From the NCBI GenBank assembly GCA_035549195.1, contig DASZRK010000020.1, forward strand, positions 1 to 64,000: 64,000 nucleotides of DNA, read 5' to 3'. Shown here one piece after another: positions 14,776 through 24,096 of the stretch (position 1 is the first letter of the stretch; every line of letters begins with the position of its first letter). The position numbers and the translations under genes are program-made. Under the pieces are notes generated by a model, which had not been told where the DNA came from, did not search any database, and saw nothing but the letters and a program-made list of their open reading frames with translations. Origin of the DNA: a bacterium (GTDB taxonomy: Bacteria > Oederibacteriota > Muellerivitia > Muellerivitales > Muellerivitaceae).

Positions 14776-17700
14776 CTACTTTTTCAGCTTCGGGCTGATC
14801 AGGTCCTTCCACGTCGCATCCCCGTTGTCGGCCACCCAATCCAGGAAGTTAAAGGCCCAGGTGTCGATCTGCTGGGGGAAGCCATAAAGCGTGGTCACGG
14901 CCTTGATCTGGGCCTTGGCCCAGGCCTCGTCGAAATGCTTGTCCTCGTCGAAGGCGATATTCACGGTTTGACCGACCGCCTTGATGACGCTTTCAAGAGA
15001 CTGTTCCATGGGCGAAAAGGTAAAACTGTTGCCCCCGGGCCCAAACGCCATGCCCAAGCCCGTATTCGCCACGATCGGAACCATGTCCTTCAGGCCCCAA
15101 ACGTAGCTGAAGGGCTGTTGAACAAAACGGCTGATGATGCGCTTGGTCCTTTCGTCCTCGTTGTCCTGGCCGTTACGGATCAGTTCCCGCCACAGGTTCT
15201 CGTTGGCAGCCTGCAGGAACCATAGGTAAAAAGCCGCGTGGGCGGCCACGATGGCGGCTTTCATCTTGTTGCCGCGGCTGTATTCCAGCCCCGAGATATG
15301 CCCCTGGATCCAGGCCTTGTTGAACATCATGTTGGTCCAGCTACCCAACATGGCCACCGCCTGTTTCATTTCCCCCCCCATTTGAAGCCCCGACAGGTCC
15401 AACGCCGAACCACTCCCCACGGACCGGGCGATCTCTTCATCCGCCAGGTCCACCGCCGCGCGCTGGTCCTTGCCCCCCTCCAAGGCCTCGTTGTAGATCT
15501 TCCACCACAGGGGCCGGCTGACGCAGGCGTCCGAGAGGTTCGAGAAGACCAGGGCATGGGTCTTGATCCAGCTGTCCTTGCCCTGCCAGCGACGGGCCAT
15601 GTCAGATAAGGTCTTGTCCCGCATGGTGTCGCGGTGGGCCATGCGGGGCGAAAGGGCGTTGATGGTCTCGTCGATCTCTTTGCGGTTCGACAGGTAGTCC
15701 TTCATCATCGAGCCCGTCCGCTCGAAACCGATAGAATGGAGCGCGTTGATGGTGTTGCCCGTCAGGTCCATGGGCAGGTTGGCCACCTTGAAGCCCAGGA
15801 TGGCCGTGGTCGTGCGGTAGCGGAAGCCCCGTAGGATCCGATCCAGGTCCGTCAGGTTCTCGCGCTGGTCGCTGGCGATGTATTTGAGCCACCGGTCCGC
15901 CGCCCGGAAACCGCTCAAGCCGAAGCCTTCCAAGAGGGCCTTCTTCATTTCGGGCCGCTTCAAGAGCTTAGCGGCGTCGATGATGGCCGGGCGGTAGGAA
16001 ATGTCGTGGATGACGTTCTCCAGATGCCCGAAAAGCACGTTCAGGGGGTCCAGCTTCAGGGGCCGGTCGACGTTCTTGACCCGGTTCTCGGCGTGGCCAC
16101 GGTCCGTGTGGGCGGCCGCCGAACTGTAACGCTTATAGAGGGCGGTCTTTTGTTCGCTGTTCAGGTAGGCGTCGGCGCTCTTGGCGGGGTCGTAGTCGAT
16201 CGGGTAATAACCGCCCCGGTAGCGGCCATGATCGTTGGCGAAGGCCAAGGGGTCCACGCCCTGCGCCTCCACGCCCCGGCAGGCCATTTCGGTCTTCACG
16301 ATGTCGGGCCAATAGGTCTGCAAGTGGTCCCAGACGCCCTGGGCGAAGTCCCAATCCCGCTTGGCCGTGGGCCGCATTTCGGGATGCTCGAAGATCTCCT
16401 TCTCGATGGCTTCCTCGGGCATTTTCAAGGTGTTCATCAGGCGGTTCCGGTTGCCTTCGTTGCCCCAGTTGAGCCGCATGGCCAGGATCTCGGCCTTGGT
16501 GAAGACCCGGTTCAGGGGCGCGATGCGCACCCCCTGATTCAGGTCCTTGTAGTCGGCCAGTTCCTTCTCGGTGAAATGCTGGGCCAAGAGTTCGTTCATG
16601 GCCTTCTTGGCCTCGTCCAACCGGCGCAGTTTCTCGCTTTCGGCCGCCTTGAGGCCCCGGTAGAAGAATTCGTGCATGGGCCCGTCATGGCCCCCGTCCA
16701 TGACCTCGCAGAGGGACAGGATGTTCAAGTTCCAGTCCACCGCCAGCCCCGCGGGCTTCTCGGCCAGTTTCTTCATGAACTCGACGTATTTGTTCTTGGT
16801 GGCGTGGCCGGGCAACAGGTCCTCGCCCTGGGGCATCTTGTAGCTTTTGGCCCCGGTCAAGGGATCGATCTGTTCCACGCCCATGGATTTGCGGGTGTGT
16901 TCGAGGATACGCCCCGCCGCCTCGCGGATATCGAGGGTGGAGAACTCGCCCTTGAAGCGGTTGTAATCCCGCCCCAGCCGCAGGATCTGGTTGGCGGCAT
17001 CTTTCAGGTCCAGCAGGTCCGCCATGGAAACATTGTCCAAATGGCGGTTCTCGCCGGTCATCAGGCGGCCGGGGAAAGTGGCCTTGATGGCGGTGAAATC
17101 GTCGTCGATGCGGTCGATGAATTCAGGCAGGGTTTCCTGCCGCCAGGACCCTTGTTCGCCCTGGATGAAGCCCGTTTCGTTGGCGATCTCGTCGGCCGGG
17201 AGGCCCTTCTGGGCCATGTCGATCGCCGTGGCCATGAGGGTGCTTTCCTGCTCGTCACGCTTGGGGGATACCCCGTATTTGGACAAAAGCCCGTCGATCT
17301 GCCGCACGAAACCATAGGGGGCCTTGAGAAGGTCCTGGCCCCGCGCCCCCAGGTCCCGCAGGCGCTTGAGGGCCTTTTCGGCCAAGACCTTGTTGCGCAT
17401 GGCCTGGGCCGCCAGGGCGTGGTTGTAGACCATTTCCCTCTGGGCCTGCACCGCCCGGGCCACGTCCTTCTTGGCCAGGGCTTGGCCCTTCTTTACGGCC
17501 GCGCGCTTTTCCTGGGTGATGTAGCGGCGGGGGTCGGTGGCCTCGCCGTGGGGTTTGGCGGACAGGATCGCCTTGGCCTGTTCGCGGGCCAGACGGGCCT
17601 CGAGGGCCGCGGCGTTGCGCTTGGCCTGGGTCAACTTGGCCTTCACTTCCCCGGCGCCGGTGCGGGTCAAAAGGTCCTTGAGGATCTGGCCTTCCAGGGC

Positions 17701-20700
17701 CAGTACGTCGGTCATGTGGTTGGTGTGCAGGTCCTTCAAGGCTTCCATGCGCCAGTCGGTCTTTTGGGAAGCCAGGCGGCGGTCGGCCTCTTGTTCGATG
17801 AGGGCTTGGCGGGCTTCGGGCGAGGCCTCGGGGGCGACCAACTGCCGGGCCAGGTCCTTGCCGTTGTCAAAACCGTGCTGGGTGGCCAGGGTTTCCATTT
17901 CGGCCTGGGCGTCAGGCTCGGCTTTGCCTTTCAAGAACTCCCGGGCGCGGGCCTGGTAGTCCTTGCCCAAGCCATCGGCGGCGCGGTAAAGCGGGGTCTG
18001 GGCCGTCTCGTCGCCCACCACTTTCACCAGCCTTTCCCGCTCACGGGCCAGCTTGGCTTGGAACTCAGGCGAATCCTCGGCCACCTTCTTGGCCGTCAGT
18101 TCGTCCTCGGCCAGGATGCGCGCCTGTTTCTTGAGGGTCACGATCTGGTCGTTCACATCCTTGGGCAGACCCATCAGCGGCGCGTCGGTGAAGCCGCTTT
18201 CGTGCTGGGCGGCCGCGATCTCATCCTCGGTGGCCAGGATGCGGTCGAAGACCGAGCGGATCTTGGGGTCCAGCTGAACGCCGAGGGTTTCCTGGGCGTT
18301 GCGGTAGAGCTTGGTCAACCAGGTTTTGAAATGGCGGAAGGCGTTGCGCAGGCCCTTGGAGGGGGCCTTGCCTTCGGACAGGTAGGCCTCGAAGCTCTTG
18401 GCCCATTTTTCGTGCTGGTCCCGGGTGAGGTTTTCGCCCTCTTTCAGGCCCAGGTAATCGGCGGCGTCCTGCCAGATGGCCTTGATCTCGGGGGTGGCCG
18501 TTGGGTTCTTCGAGAGGTCTTGGAGGATCTCAAGATAAGCGTGGCCCGCTTCGTGGAGGAAGGTCGAAAGGTCCTTGGTCTTGGCCAGGTCGATGAAGTA
18601 TTTGCCGGAAGGGTCGATGTAGAAACGGCCCTTGACGACCTTGCCTTGGTCCTGGTGGAGAATGTTGGGATCGTTCGGGTCGAAGGTTCCGCGGTTTCCC
18701 GTGGCGGATTTTATTTGTTCGGGTTTAAAAGCAACCCAATCTTGGCGTATTCCTCCGCCATCAGTGTTGCTTTCCTTTATAAAAATTCCATCATACCCTT
18801 TTGAAATTGCTTGCTTTCTTAACTTTTCGACACCCACTTCCACAGACGAGCCATTACGCAGTTTATTAATATGTTCTACGAACTCACTCCAGTTTTGATA
18901 AGTAACCGGATTTTTGATACCCAAATAAACTGGATATAGCGCAGGTCCTTCTCCAGCAAATCTAGTTTTCGCAAATTGGCTGGCGGCCATTCCCTCAGAG
19001 GCAAACCAAAAGCCCGCGCGACCACCCAATCCGCCACGCGTCTTTAAATCAAATTTTTCAAAATTTGGGAATGATGTCCCATGGTAGACCACCAACGGTT
19101 TCCCATTGGCGTCCACAACCTTCGAATCGCCGAACCACTTTTTGAACGCTGGCGTGTCGGTTTGGCTGGAGGTCTGGAAATACTCTTTTTGGTTCTTGGG
19201 GCTGTCCCCGGGCTCTTGGATGGCCCGGGTCTCATTGGCGGAGGAACGGCGGGGGAAGAAAAGGTCTTTGGCTTTTTGAATTAGTCCTTGGAGGAAGCCA
19301 GGTCGAGCAGTTCCTTTTCCAGCTTGGGATCGACCGTTATCTTGACCGTTTCCGGTCTTTCCTTCAGGGCCTGTTGCAGGTCCTTGTATTGATCGCTCTG
19401 AAGGAACTCCTGATGCGTCTTGAACTTCAGGACTTTGGGTTCGTTCATTGTGCGCCTCCAGGATGCCGGAAGTATCCCCAACATGAATTTGCCACGCTTG
19501 GCCCTCGCTGTCAACGTAATCGCCGATATAACCGTTCTCCTGCATGTTTTTGGACAGGCGGTTCAAGTATTCGACAGGGTTCTCGGCGATCTTGGCCTTG
19601 AGCTTTTCGATGAAATCCGCGCTGGCGGCCGCCTTGTCGGGGTTGTCCAAAAGGTCGTTGATGAGGCGCAATTTCTCCGAAGTGGGGGTGCGCTCGTTCA
19701 GCTTTTTGAGGTAATCCCCCTCCTGCCGCAGTTCGCCCGCCACAGGCTTCTGGATCTCGGAAACGCCCTTGATCGAGGGGGCGTATTTGTCGATGAACTC
19801 GTTCAGGGGCATCTTGGCCTTTTCGGCCAGAACGCTGAACCCGTGGAGGACTTGGGCGGAGTTATAGGCCTCACTGCGCCGCATGCCGGTGGCGGCCAGC
19901 TGGTCGGCGACCGAGCGGATGAAATCCCTGGCCTCGGGGGTCTTGGCGGCCTGGGCGATCTCTTCTTCGTGGCCCTTCAGGTTCTGGCTGGCTTCCTGGA
20001 TGCCTTGCCTCACCTGGGCTTCCATTTCCTTTTGTTGGGCCAATTCGGCGGGGGTCAGCATGTCGGGGGCCGGGCGCACGTGGTCGCCCAAACCCTTCAG
20101 GTCCGCGGGGTCCAGCTTGGCCCACTTTTCCATGGGCACCTTCAGGTCCCCGCCCGTCCTCTTGGCTTCCTGGTATTCATCCCCCGCACCGGCCTTGAAA
20201 AGTTCCTCGAAGGGGTCCAGGCCCTTCTCTTGGTAGTAGGCGTCCAAGGCCTCGACGGGGACATGGACGTTCTCCAGGGGGGTTCCCTTGACCGCCTGGG
20301 CCGTCAATTGGGCGTCGCCCACGGGGTCGCGCCCATGCAGTTTGGAGGCCTTCACCTGGTCCACGAACTTGTCGTAACCGGCCTTGAACTGGCCGGTCAC
20401 CTGTTCGACCATCGAATCCTGCGCTTGGCGCACCCGCCCTTCCATCAAATGGGGCAGGGCTGTGCCGGTGCCCGCCACGCCGGTGGCGAACCCCACCAAG
20501 CCGGATTCGGCCGCCCGGGCGTTCGAGCCTTTCAGGGCATCGGGGTTGACCCCCGTAAAATAATCGGCCAGGTCGTTGGCGTAGCTTTGAAGCACCCCTT
20601 GGCCGCCCACCAGGGATCCGTTGAGCCCCGCCAGCTTGGCGAACTGGGCCAGCATGGCCTTGGCGGTGGCCTGGGCCGCGGGGACCGAAAGGGTCTTCAT

Positions 20701-21711
20701 GACGTTCTCGATGGCCGCAAAGGAACCGGACTTCATCAAGATCCCGGCGGTCACGCCTTGAAAAAGGCTGTCCAGGGCCGCTTTGTCGCCGTTGGCCCCC
20801 AGGTCCTGCGCGCGCTGTTGGGCCGAGGCGGCTTGGGTGGTGCCCATCAAGGCGGCGCCCGCGCCCGGGCCCAGGAGGAAAAGACCGAGGGACGGGACCC
20901 CCTCGATGACCTTCATCGACAGGGCTTTTCCCGCCTCGTCCAAGTTGCCGTCCTTGGCCAGTTGGAGGACGCTTTCCTGGTCCTGGGGCAGGTTCACGTA
21001 GTCGGCGTTCTGGCGGAAGAAGCGGGAAACGGGATTATCCAGGCCCACCAGTTCAGGGTTGGGCAGTTTCCCCGCCACGTCGGGGTTGGCGATCTCGAAG
21101 AGGCCTTGCCCCACGTTGTGGACGATGTTGTAGATGGCCGCGGGGCTTTCGGCCAGGTTGGCCCCCAGTTCGTTGATGCCCTTGGTCAGGGCCTTGGCCA
21201 CCGGCGCGGCGTGGGTGGCGAAGGCATAACCGGGGATGAGGGTGTTCTTGGCCAGGCCCACGCCCCAGCTTTCCTGCGCGGCCTTTTCGCGGCCCTTGAG
21301 GGCTTCGATGTCGTCCTGGGAAACGGCCATGTTGCGGGGGTCGGAAAGGTATTGGGCGGTGACGGGATAGTTCTGGTGCAGGTCCGTCGCCGTGCCGGGA
21401 CCCAGGGACCGCTCGGCCTTTTCCAGGTCGTCCAGGTTGTTCTCGATGAAGGCGGGCGGAACATCGGGCATCTTGCGGGAAAGCCGAAGGACGCGCGCGG
21501 CACGGTCAGGTTCAGTGTCTTGGGCCTGTTGGGCCGCCTGTTCGACGGGCAGGGCTTGGACGGGCGGGACCGGAGGCTGGGGCGCGGGCTTGCCGCCGGG
21601 CAGGTCGTCCCAGACCACCGGGGGCTTGTTGGCGGCCGGGATATCGGCGGAGCCCAAGGGCCCCACGGGCGTCGGGGGCGTGGTAGGGTCGAGGATGGTT
21701 TCAGTGGCCAT
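14776..21711 (-). CDS. Giant polyvalent ejection protein with ADP-ribosyltransferase-like and zincin-like domains
   Basis: At 2311 residues it occupies the place of T7 gp16, the last internal virion protein, and is probably injected with DNA. The order is: a Pro-rich start; alanine/glycine-rich helical segments (about 240-430) that could cross a membrane; a low-complexity stretch around 755-845; an ART-PolyVal-like module (about 848-1020: LVVYHGTSFPNFEKF, GFWFASEGMAASQFA, WVAFKPEQIKS, TFDPNDPNIL); an HEAGHAYLE metallopeptidase-like motif near 1050; long coiled-coil and helical regions; and a conserved-looking C-terminal half. No transglycosylase motif is seen. The ART module is visibly AT-richer. 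A small gene is overprinted at 19281-19448. Confidence 0.85.
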   Translation of the reverse strand: MATETILDPTTPPTPVGPLGSADIPAANKPPVVWDDLPGGKPAPQPPVPPVQALPVEQAAQQAQDTEPDRAARVLRLSRKMPDVPPAFIENNLDDLEKAERSLGPGTATDLHQNYPVTAQYLSDPRNMAVSQDDIEALKGREKAAQESWGVGLAKNTLIPGYAFATHAAPVAKALTKGINELGANLAESPAAIYNIVHNVGQGLFEIANPDVAGKLPNPELVGLDNPVSRFFRQNADYVNLPQDQESVLQLAKDGNLDEAGKALSMKVIEGVPSLGLFLLGPGAGAALMGTTQAASAQQRAQDLGANGDKAALDSLFQGVTAGILMKSGSFAAIENVMKTLSVPAAQATAKAMLAQFAKLAGLNGSLVGGQGVLQSYANDLADYFTGVNPDALKGSNARAAESGLVGFATGVAGTGTALPHLMEGRVRQAQDSMVEQVTGQFKAGYDKFVDQVKASKLHGRDPVGDAQLTAQAVKGTPLENVHVPVEALDAYYQEKGLDPFEELFKAGAGDEYQEAKRTGGDLKVPMEKWAKLDPADLKGLGDHVRPAPDMLTPAELAQQKEMEAQVRQGIQEASQNLKGHEEEIAQAAKTPEARDFIRSVADQLAATGMRRSEAYNSAQVLHGFSVLAEKAKMPLNEFIDKYAPSIKGVSEIQKPVAGELRQEGDYLKKLNERTPTSEKLRLINDLLDNPDKAAASADFIEKLKAKIAENPVEYLNRLSKNMQENGYIGDYVDSEGQAWQIHVGDTSGILEAHNERTQSPEVQDASGVPSERSIQGPATGPEGKTGNGQDNGRSQAGKGTARPGFLQGLIQKAKDLFFPRRSSANETRAIQEPGDSPKNQKEYFQTSSQTDTPAFKKWFGDSKVVDANGKPLVVYHGTSFPNFEKFDLKTRGGLGGRAGFWFASEGMAASQFAKTRFAGEGPALYPVYLGIKNPVTYQNWSEFVEHINKLRNGSSVEVGVEKLRKQAISKGYDGIFIKESNTDGGGIRQDWVAFKPEQIKSATGNRGTFDPNDPNILHQDQGKVVKGRFYIDPSGKYFIDLAKTKDLSTFLHEAGHAYLEILQDLSKNPTATPEIKAIWQDAADYLGLKEGENLTRDQHEKWAKSFEAYLSEGKAPSKGLRNAFRHFKTWLTKLYRNAQETLGVQLDPKIRSVFDRILATEDEIAAAQHESGFTDAPLMGLPKDVNDQIVTLKKQARILAEDELTAKKVAEDSPEFQAKLARERERLVKVVGDETAQTPLYRAADGLGKDYQARAREFLKGKAEPDAQAEMETLATQHGFDNGKDLARQLVAPEASPEARQALIEQEADRRLASQKTDWRMEALKDLHTNHMTDVLALEGQILKDLLTRTGAGEVKAKLTQAKRNAAALEARLAREQAKAILSAKPHGEATDPRRYITQEKRAAVKKGQALAKKDVARAVQAQREMVYNHALAAQAMRNKVLAEKALKRLRDLGARGQDLLKAPYGFVRQIDGLLSKYGVSPKRDEQESTLMATAIDMAQKGLPADEIANETGFIQGEQGSWRQETLPEFIDRIDDDFTAIKATFPGRLMTGENRHLDNVSMADLLDLKDAANQILRLGRDYNRFKGEFSTLDIREAAGRILEHTRKSMGVEQIDPLTGAKSYKMPQGEDLLPGHATKNKYVEFMKKLAEKPAGLAVDWNLNILSLCEVMDGGHDGPMHEFFYRGLKAAESEKLRRLDEAKKAMNELLAQHFTEKELADYKDLNQGVRIAPLNRVFTKAEILAMRLNWGNEGNRNRLMNTLKMPEEAIEKEIFEHPEMRPTAKRDWDFAQGVWDHLQTYWPDIVKTEMACRGVEAQGVDPLAFANDHGRYRGGYYPIDYDPAKSADAYLNSEQKTALYKRYSSAAAHTDRGHAENRVKNVDRPLKLDPLNVLFGHLENVIHDISYRPAIIDAAKLLKRPEMKKALLEGFGLSGFRAADRWLKYIASDQRENLTDLDRILRGFRYRTTTAILGFKVANLPMDLTGNTINALHSIGFERTGSMMKDYLSNRKEIDETINALSPRMAHRDTMRDKTLSDMARRWQGKDSWIKTHALVFSNLSDACVSRPLWWKIYNEALEGGKDQRAAVDLADEEIARSVGSGSALDLSGLQMGGEMKQAVAMLGSWTNMMFNKAWIQGHISGLEYSRGNKMKAAIVAAHAAFYLWFLQAANENLWRELIRNGQDNEDERTKRIISRFVQQPFSYVWGLKDMVPIVANTGLGMAFGPGGNSFTFSPMEQSLESVIKAVGQTVNIAFDEDKHFDEAWAKAQIKAVTTLYGFPQQIDTWAFNFLDWVADNGDATWKDLISPKLKK
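19281..19448 (-). CDS. Overprinted 55-residue gene inside the giant gene
   Basis: Same strand, different frame from the giant protein. GGAGG lies 7 nt before its ATG, a better ribosome-binding site than the giant gene itself has. The product is hydrophilic and helical (MNEPKVLKFKTHQEFLQ..., VKITVDPKLEKELLDL), with a composition like a real small protein, while the overlapped giant-frame segment (about residues 754-810) is low-complexity (SIQGPATGPEGKTGNGQDNG). Function unknown. Confidence 0.6.
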   Translation of the reverse strand: MNEPKVLKFKTHQEFLQSDQYKDLQQALKERPETVKITVDPKLEKELLDLASSKD

Positions 21712-21931
21712 ATTTATTCAAGTTCTCCGCTCGGCGAATGGATTTAACAAATCCTCGCAAAAATGCTTTTGATTCGGTCACAGTCATAACCTGGCTTGTC
21801 TCTTCCCCATCCACCACCATGTAGATCTTTACGGCCATCCGGGCCGGGCCCGGGGTTTCTCGTGTCAGGAAAACATTGCCAACACCGAACGAAAAATTGG
21901 GATCAGGAATTTCTTTTAAATTTGAACCCAT
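21701..21931 (-). CDS. Hypothetical phage protein, 76 residues
   Basis: Start at MGSNLKEIPDPNF, preceded by AGGAAG; the longer frame would run through the terminator at 21943-21969. It is a small alpha/beta protein (MAVKIYMVVDGEETSQVM, then AFLRGFVKSIRR). It overlaps the giant gene's start by 11 bp, and since that start lacks a good ribosome-binding site, the two are probably translationally coupled. Confidence 0.68.
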   Translation of the reverse strand: MGSNLKEIPDPNFSFGVGNVFLTRETPGPARMAVKIYMVVDGEETSQVMTVTESKAFLRGFVKSIRRAENLNKYGH

Positions 21932-21942
21932 GTTCTTCCTAG

Positions 21943-21969
21943 AAAAAAATTGCCCCGTGAAGCCGGGGC
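21943..21969 (-). terminator. Rho-independent terminator
   Basis: On the minus strand GCCCCG and CGGGGC form a 6-bp stem with a 6-nt loop, followed by AATTTTTTT. It lies between the Acb2-like gene and the 76-residue gene, so it would reduce expression of the giant protein relative to upstream virion genes. Confidence 0.8.
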
Positions 21970-21975
21970 CACGCT

Positions 21976-22317
21976 TTAAGCGACGTGCGTCCCTTCGACC
22001 TTTCGGTTTTCCCGGTCCTGGGTTCGCTTGTTCAGCCAAAGCAACGCCTCTTCCAGTTTGGTGATGGCGATGGCGTTCTCGCGGCAGGCGAACTTGCCTT
22101 TGCCGCCAGGCGTCAATCCTTCCTGATAAAACTGGATGCGCTGAAGTGCCGCCCGAATGACGGTTTCCACGAAGGTCCCGTTAGGCTCCTTGCGGTCGGT
22201 ATCACGACCCAAAGGCCCGTTCTGCCATTGGATGTCCAGGCCAACACCCTTCACAAAGCCACCGGCAGGGTTTTGGTCAGGGTCCATGTAATTGGCCCTT
22301 TCACAAATTTGTTCCAT
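21976..22317 (-). CDS. Acb2/Tad1-like helical-hairpin protein (putative anti-defence nucleotide sponge)
   Basis: A 113-residue protein; GGAGGAAAG stands before the ATG at MEQICER. The C-terminal half, with FACRENAIAITKLEEAL, then WLNKRTQDRENRKVEGT, agrees with a family I recall being annotated as Acb2/Tad1 hairpin. Members of that family bind cyclic oligonucleotides or gcADPR to blunt CBASS or Thoeris. The middle segment GTFVETVIRAALQRIQFYQ would be the preceding helix. The assignment is from memory of the pattern. An alternative is a virion accessory protein, given its place among ejection genes. Confidence 0.5.
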   Translation of the reverse strand: MEQICERANYMDPDQNPAGGFVKGVGLDIQWQNGPLGRDTDRKEPNGTFVETVIRAALQRIQFYQEGLTPGGKGKFACRENAIAITKLEEALLWLNKRTQDRENRKVEGTHVA

Positions 22318-22359
22318 GCTTTCCTCCACAATTTATTTACCCACCCTTTTAGGGTCAGG

Positions 22360-24096
22360 TCACTTCGTTCCGGCTTGCCGTTGGGCGATCGCCCATTGGA
22401 TGTTCTCGGGCACCACGGGCCAGCCCTGGGCCTTGAGCCAGAGGACGGCGTCGTTGGCGGGGGTGCCTTTCTTGAAAGCGTCATAACCCCCGAACTTCTC
22501 AAGGATGGGTTTCAGGTCCTCCGGGGAATAGCGATCGGTCTTGTTCTGCCGCATGACCGCCTCGCCCAAGGCCCCCACCTGGTCCTTGCCCAGGTCCTGG
22601 TAGAGGGTGCCCCAAGCCATGTTGGCGTCCTGCTCCTGCTTCAAATGGGTTTCCCATGCCCGGGTGCCCCCCCACCAATGGGGTTTTTTCAATTCGTCCT
22701 GGGCCATCTTGAGGACTTCCGAGGGGTCCTTGCCCTGGCCCTGGCGGATCATGTAATCCATAAAGTCGGGGATCTTCTTCTTGTCCACCGACCCATCGGC
22801 CATGGTCTTGATCTGCTCATAGGCCGACTTAAGGGGGATATTGGTGCCTTTGGCTGTGGTCTCGAAAAGCTGTTGGCGAAGCGAGAACCAATCCGATGGA
22901 TTGATGAGGCCCTGGGACTTGGCCTGGTCCAGGTCCGCCGCCGTCACGCGGCCGTTCTGGATGCCTTCCCAAAGCTGGTAATGGGCCGCCTTGTCGCTGT
23001 CCGCCGGCGGGGCGTAGAGTTTGCGGAGGGTGTCTTCTTTTTGGGCCTGGTCGGAAGGGTCCTTCGAGAAGTTGGGCACGAAGAGCAGGGCCTTTTCGAG
23101 GGGCACCCCGTTCTTCTTGGCCTCCACCGCGGCGTTCTTGAACTGCTCGTCGGTGGCCTGTTCCTTTTGGGCCAGGATGACCCGTTGTTCCCCCGCCTTG
23201 CCGTGGATGAAGCTCTCGACCTTGATCTTTTGCTCGTCGGTGAGGCCCGGCTGTTTCTGGATGTCGGCCAGCATGCGCCCTACGTCGGGGGTGCCGTCGG
23301 CCAGTTTGAAGCCCTGGTATTTGCCCCAAAGCTGTGTGCCAAGGCTGATCACCTGGGCGTTCTGAAGATGCGGAAGAATCGCCTCCTGGGATGCCTTGCT
23401 CAGCTGTCCACTCTTGGCCTTTTCGTTGAAATAGGCCTGGGCCCGGGGGTAGTCGTCGTGCTGGATCAGGTCCTGGATGATGCCAAGATGGTTCGCATCG
23501 GCGACCTTCTGGGCCTCCAATTGGGTGCGCTCGGGGCTCCAGCCCATCCACTTGGCCTGCTTGGCGACCTCGGAAACCTGGGCCTTCAGGTTCTCGTCCA
23601 CCTTGGCGGGGTTGGTCTTGTAGTTGGCCAGGGTATCGGCCTGCAGGGATTGGATGGCCGCCTCGGACGAATCGAGGAAATACTTCTGGCGCTGTTGGTC
23701 CTCATGGACCGCCAAGGTGCCTTTCAGGTCCCGGGTCTGCTCGGAAAGGACGGGTGAAAGCATGGCCTTTTGATTGGCGGTCAGGCCGTCCAAGACCTTC
23801 TGGGCCCCGGCCTGCCAGGCGGGCAGATAGGTGCCTTCCAGGTCCACGGCGTTCTTGCCGAGCTTGGAATAGGCCCCGTCAGGTCCGTGGAGGATATTGT
23901 TCTTCAGGTCCACCAGGTGGCTCATGGCCTCGGTGGCCACCGAATTGTCCACCCGGGCCGCTTCTTCCTTCACGGCCTTCTGAGCCTCCTCACCGGGTTG
24001 GGCGCCCAACTGGGCGGCTTCGAGGATGGAGTTATCGGGCCGGACGCGGACACCCGGTAGGGCGTTCTCTTGGATGTTCCCGGGGATGGTGGGCAT
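22360..24096 (-). CDS. Internal virion (ejection) protein, T7 gp15-like position
   Basis: A 578-residue, almost wholly helical protein with many Lys/Glu/Gln and long coiled-coil stretches (about 60-330). It occupies the gp15 position between a gp14-like small protein and the giant gp16-like protein. The start lies in the stop region of the preceding gene (position 24096 shared). Segments such as QGLINPSDWFSLRQQLFE resemble ejection proteins of BPP-1-type podoviruses. It probably forms part of the trans-envelope DNA channel. Confidence 0.72.
   Translation of the reverse strand: MPTIPGNIQENALPGVRVRPDNSILEAAQLGAQPGEEAQKAVKEEAARVDNSVATEAMSHLVDLKNNILHGPDGAYSKLGKNAVDLEGTYLPAWQAGAQKVLDGLTANQKAMLSPVLSEQTRDLKGTLAVHEDQQRQKYFLDSSEAAIQSLQADTLANYKTNPAKVDENLKAQVSEVAKQAKWMGWSPERTQLEAQKVADANHLGIIQDLIQHDDYPRAQAYFNEKAKSGQLSKASQEAILPHLQNAQVISLGTQLWGKYQGFKLADGTPDVGRMLADIQKQPGLTDEQKIKVESFIHGKAGEQRVILAQKEQATDEQFKNAAVEAKKNGVPLEKALLFVPNFSKDPSDQAQKEDTLRKLYAPPADSDKAAHYQLWEGIQNGRVTAADLDQAKSQGLINPSDWFSLRQQLFETTAKGTNIPLKSAYEQIKTMADGSVDKKKIPDFMDYMIRQGQGKDPSEVLKMAQDELKKPHWWGGTRAWETHLKQEQDANMAWGTLYQDLGKDQVGALGEAVMRQNKTDRYSPEDLKPILEKFGGYDAFKKGTPANDAVLWLKAQGWPVVPENIQWAIAQRQAGTK

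Noticed and set aside
16006-18804. Very long plus-strand open frame (932 codons), and a similar one at 19420-21747
   Set aside because: Both are antisense to the giant gene, run through its codons in the high-GC mirror frame, give Gly/Val/Leu/His-rich low-quality protein, and have no ribosome-binding site or recognisable motif.
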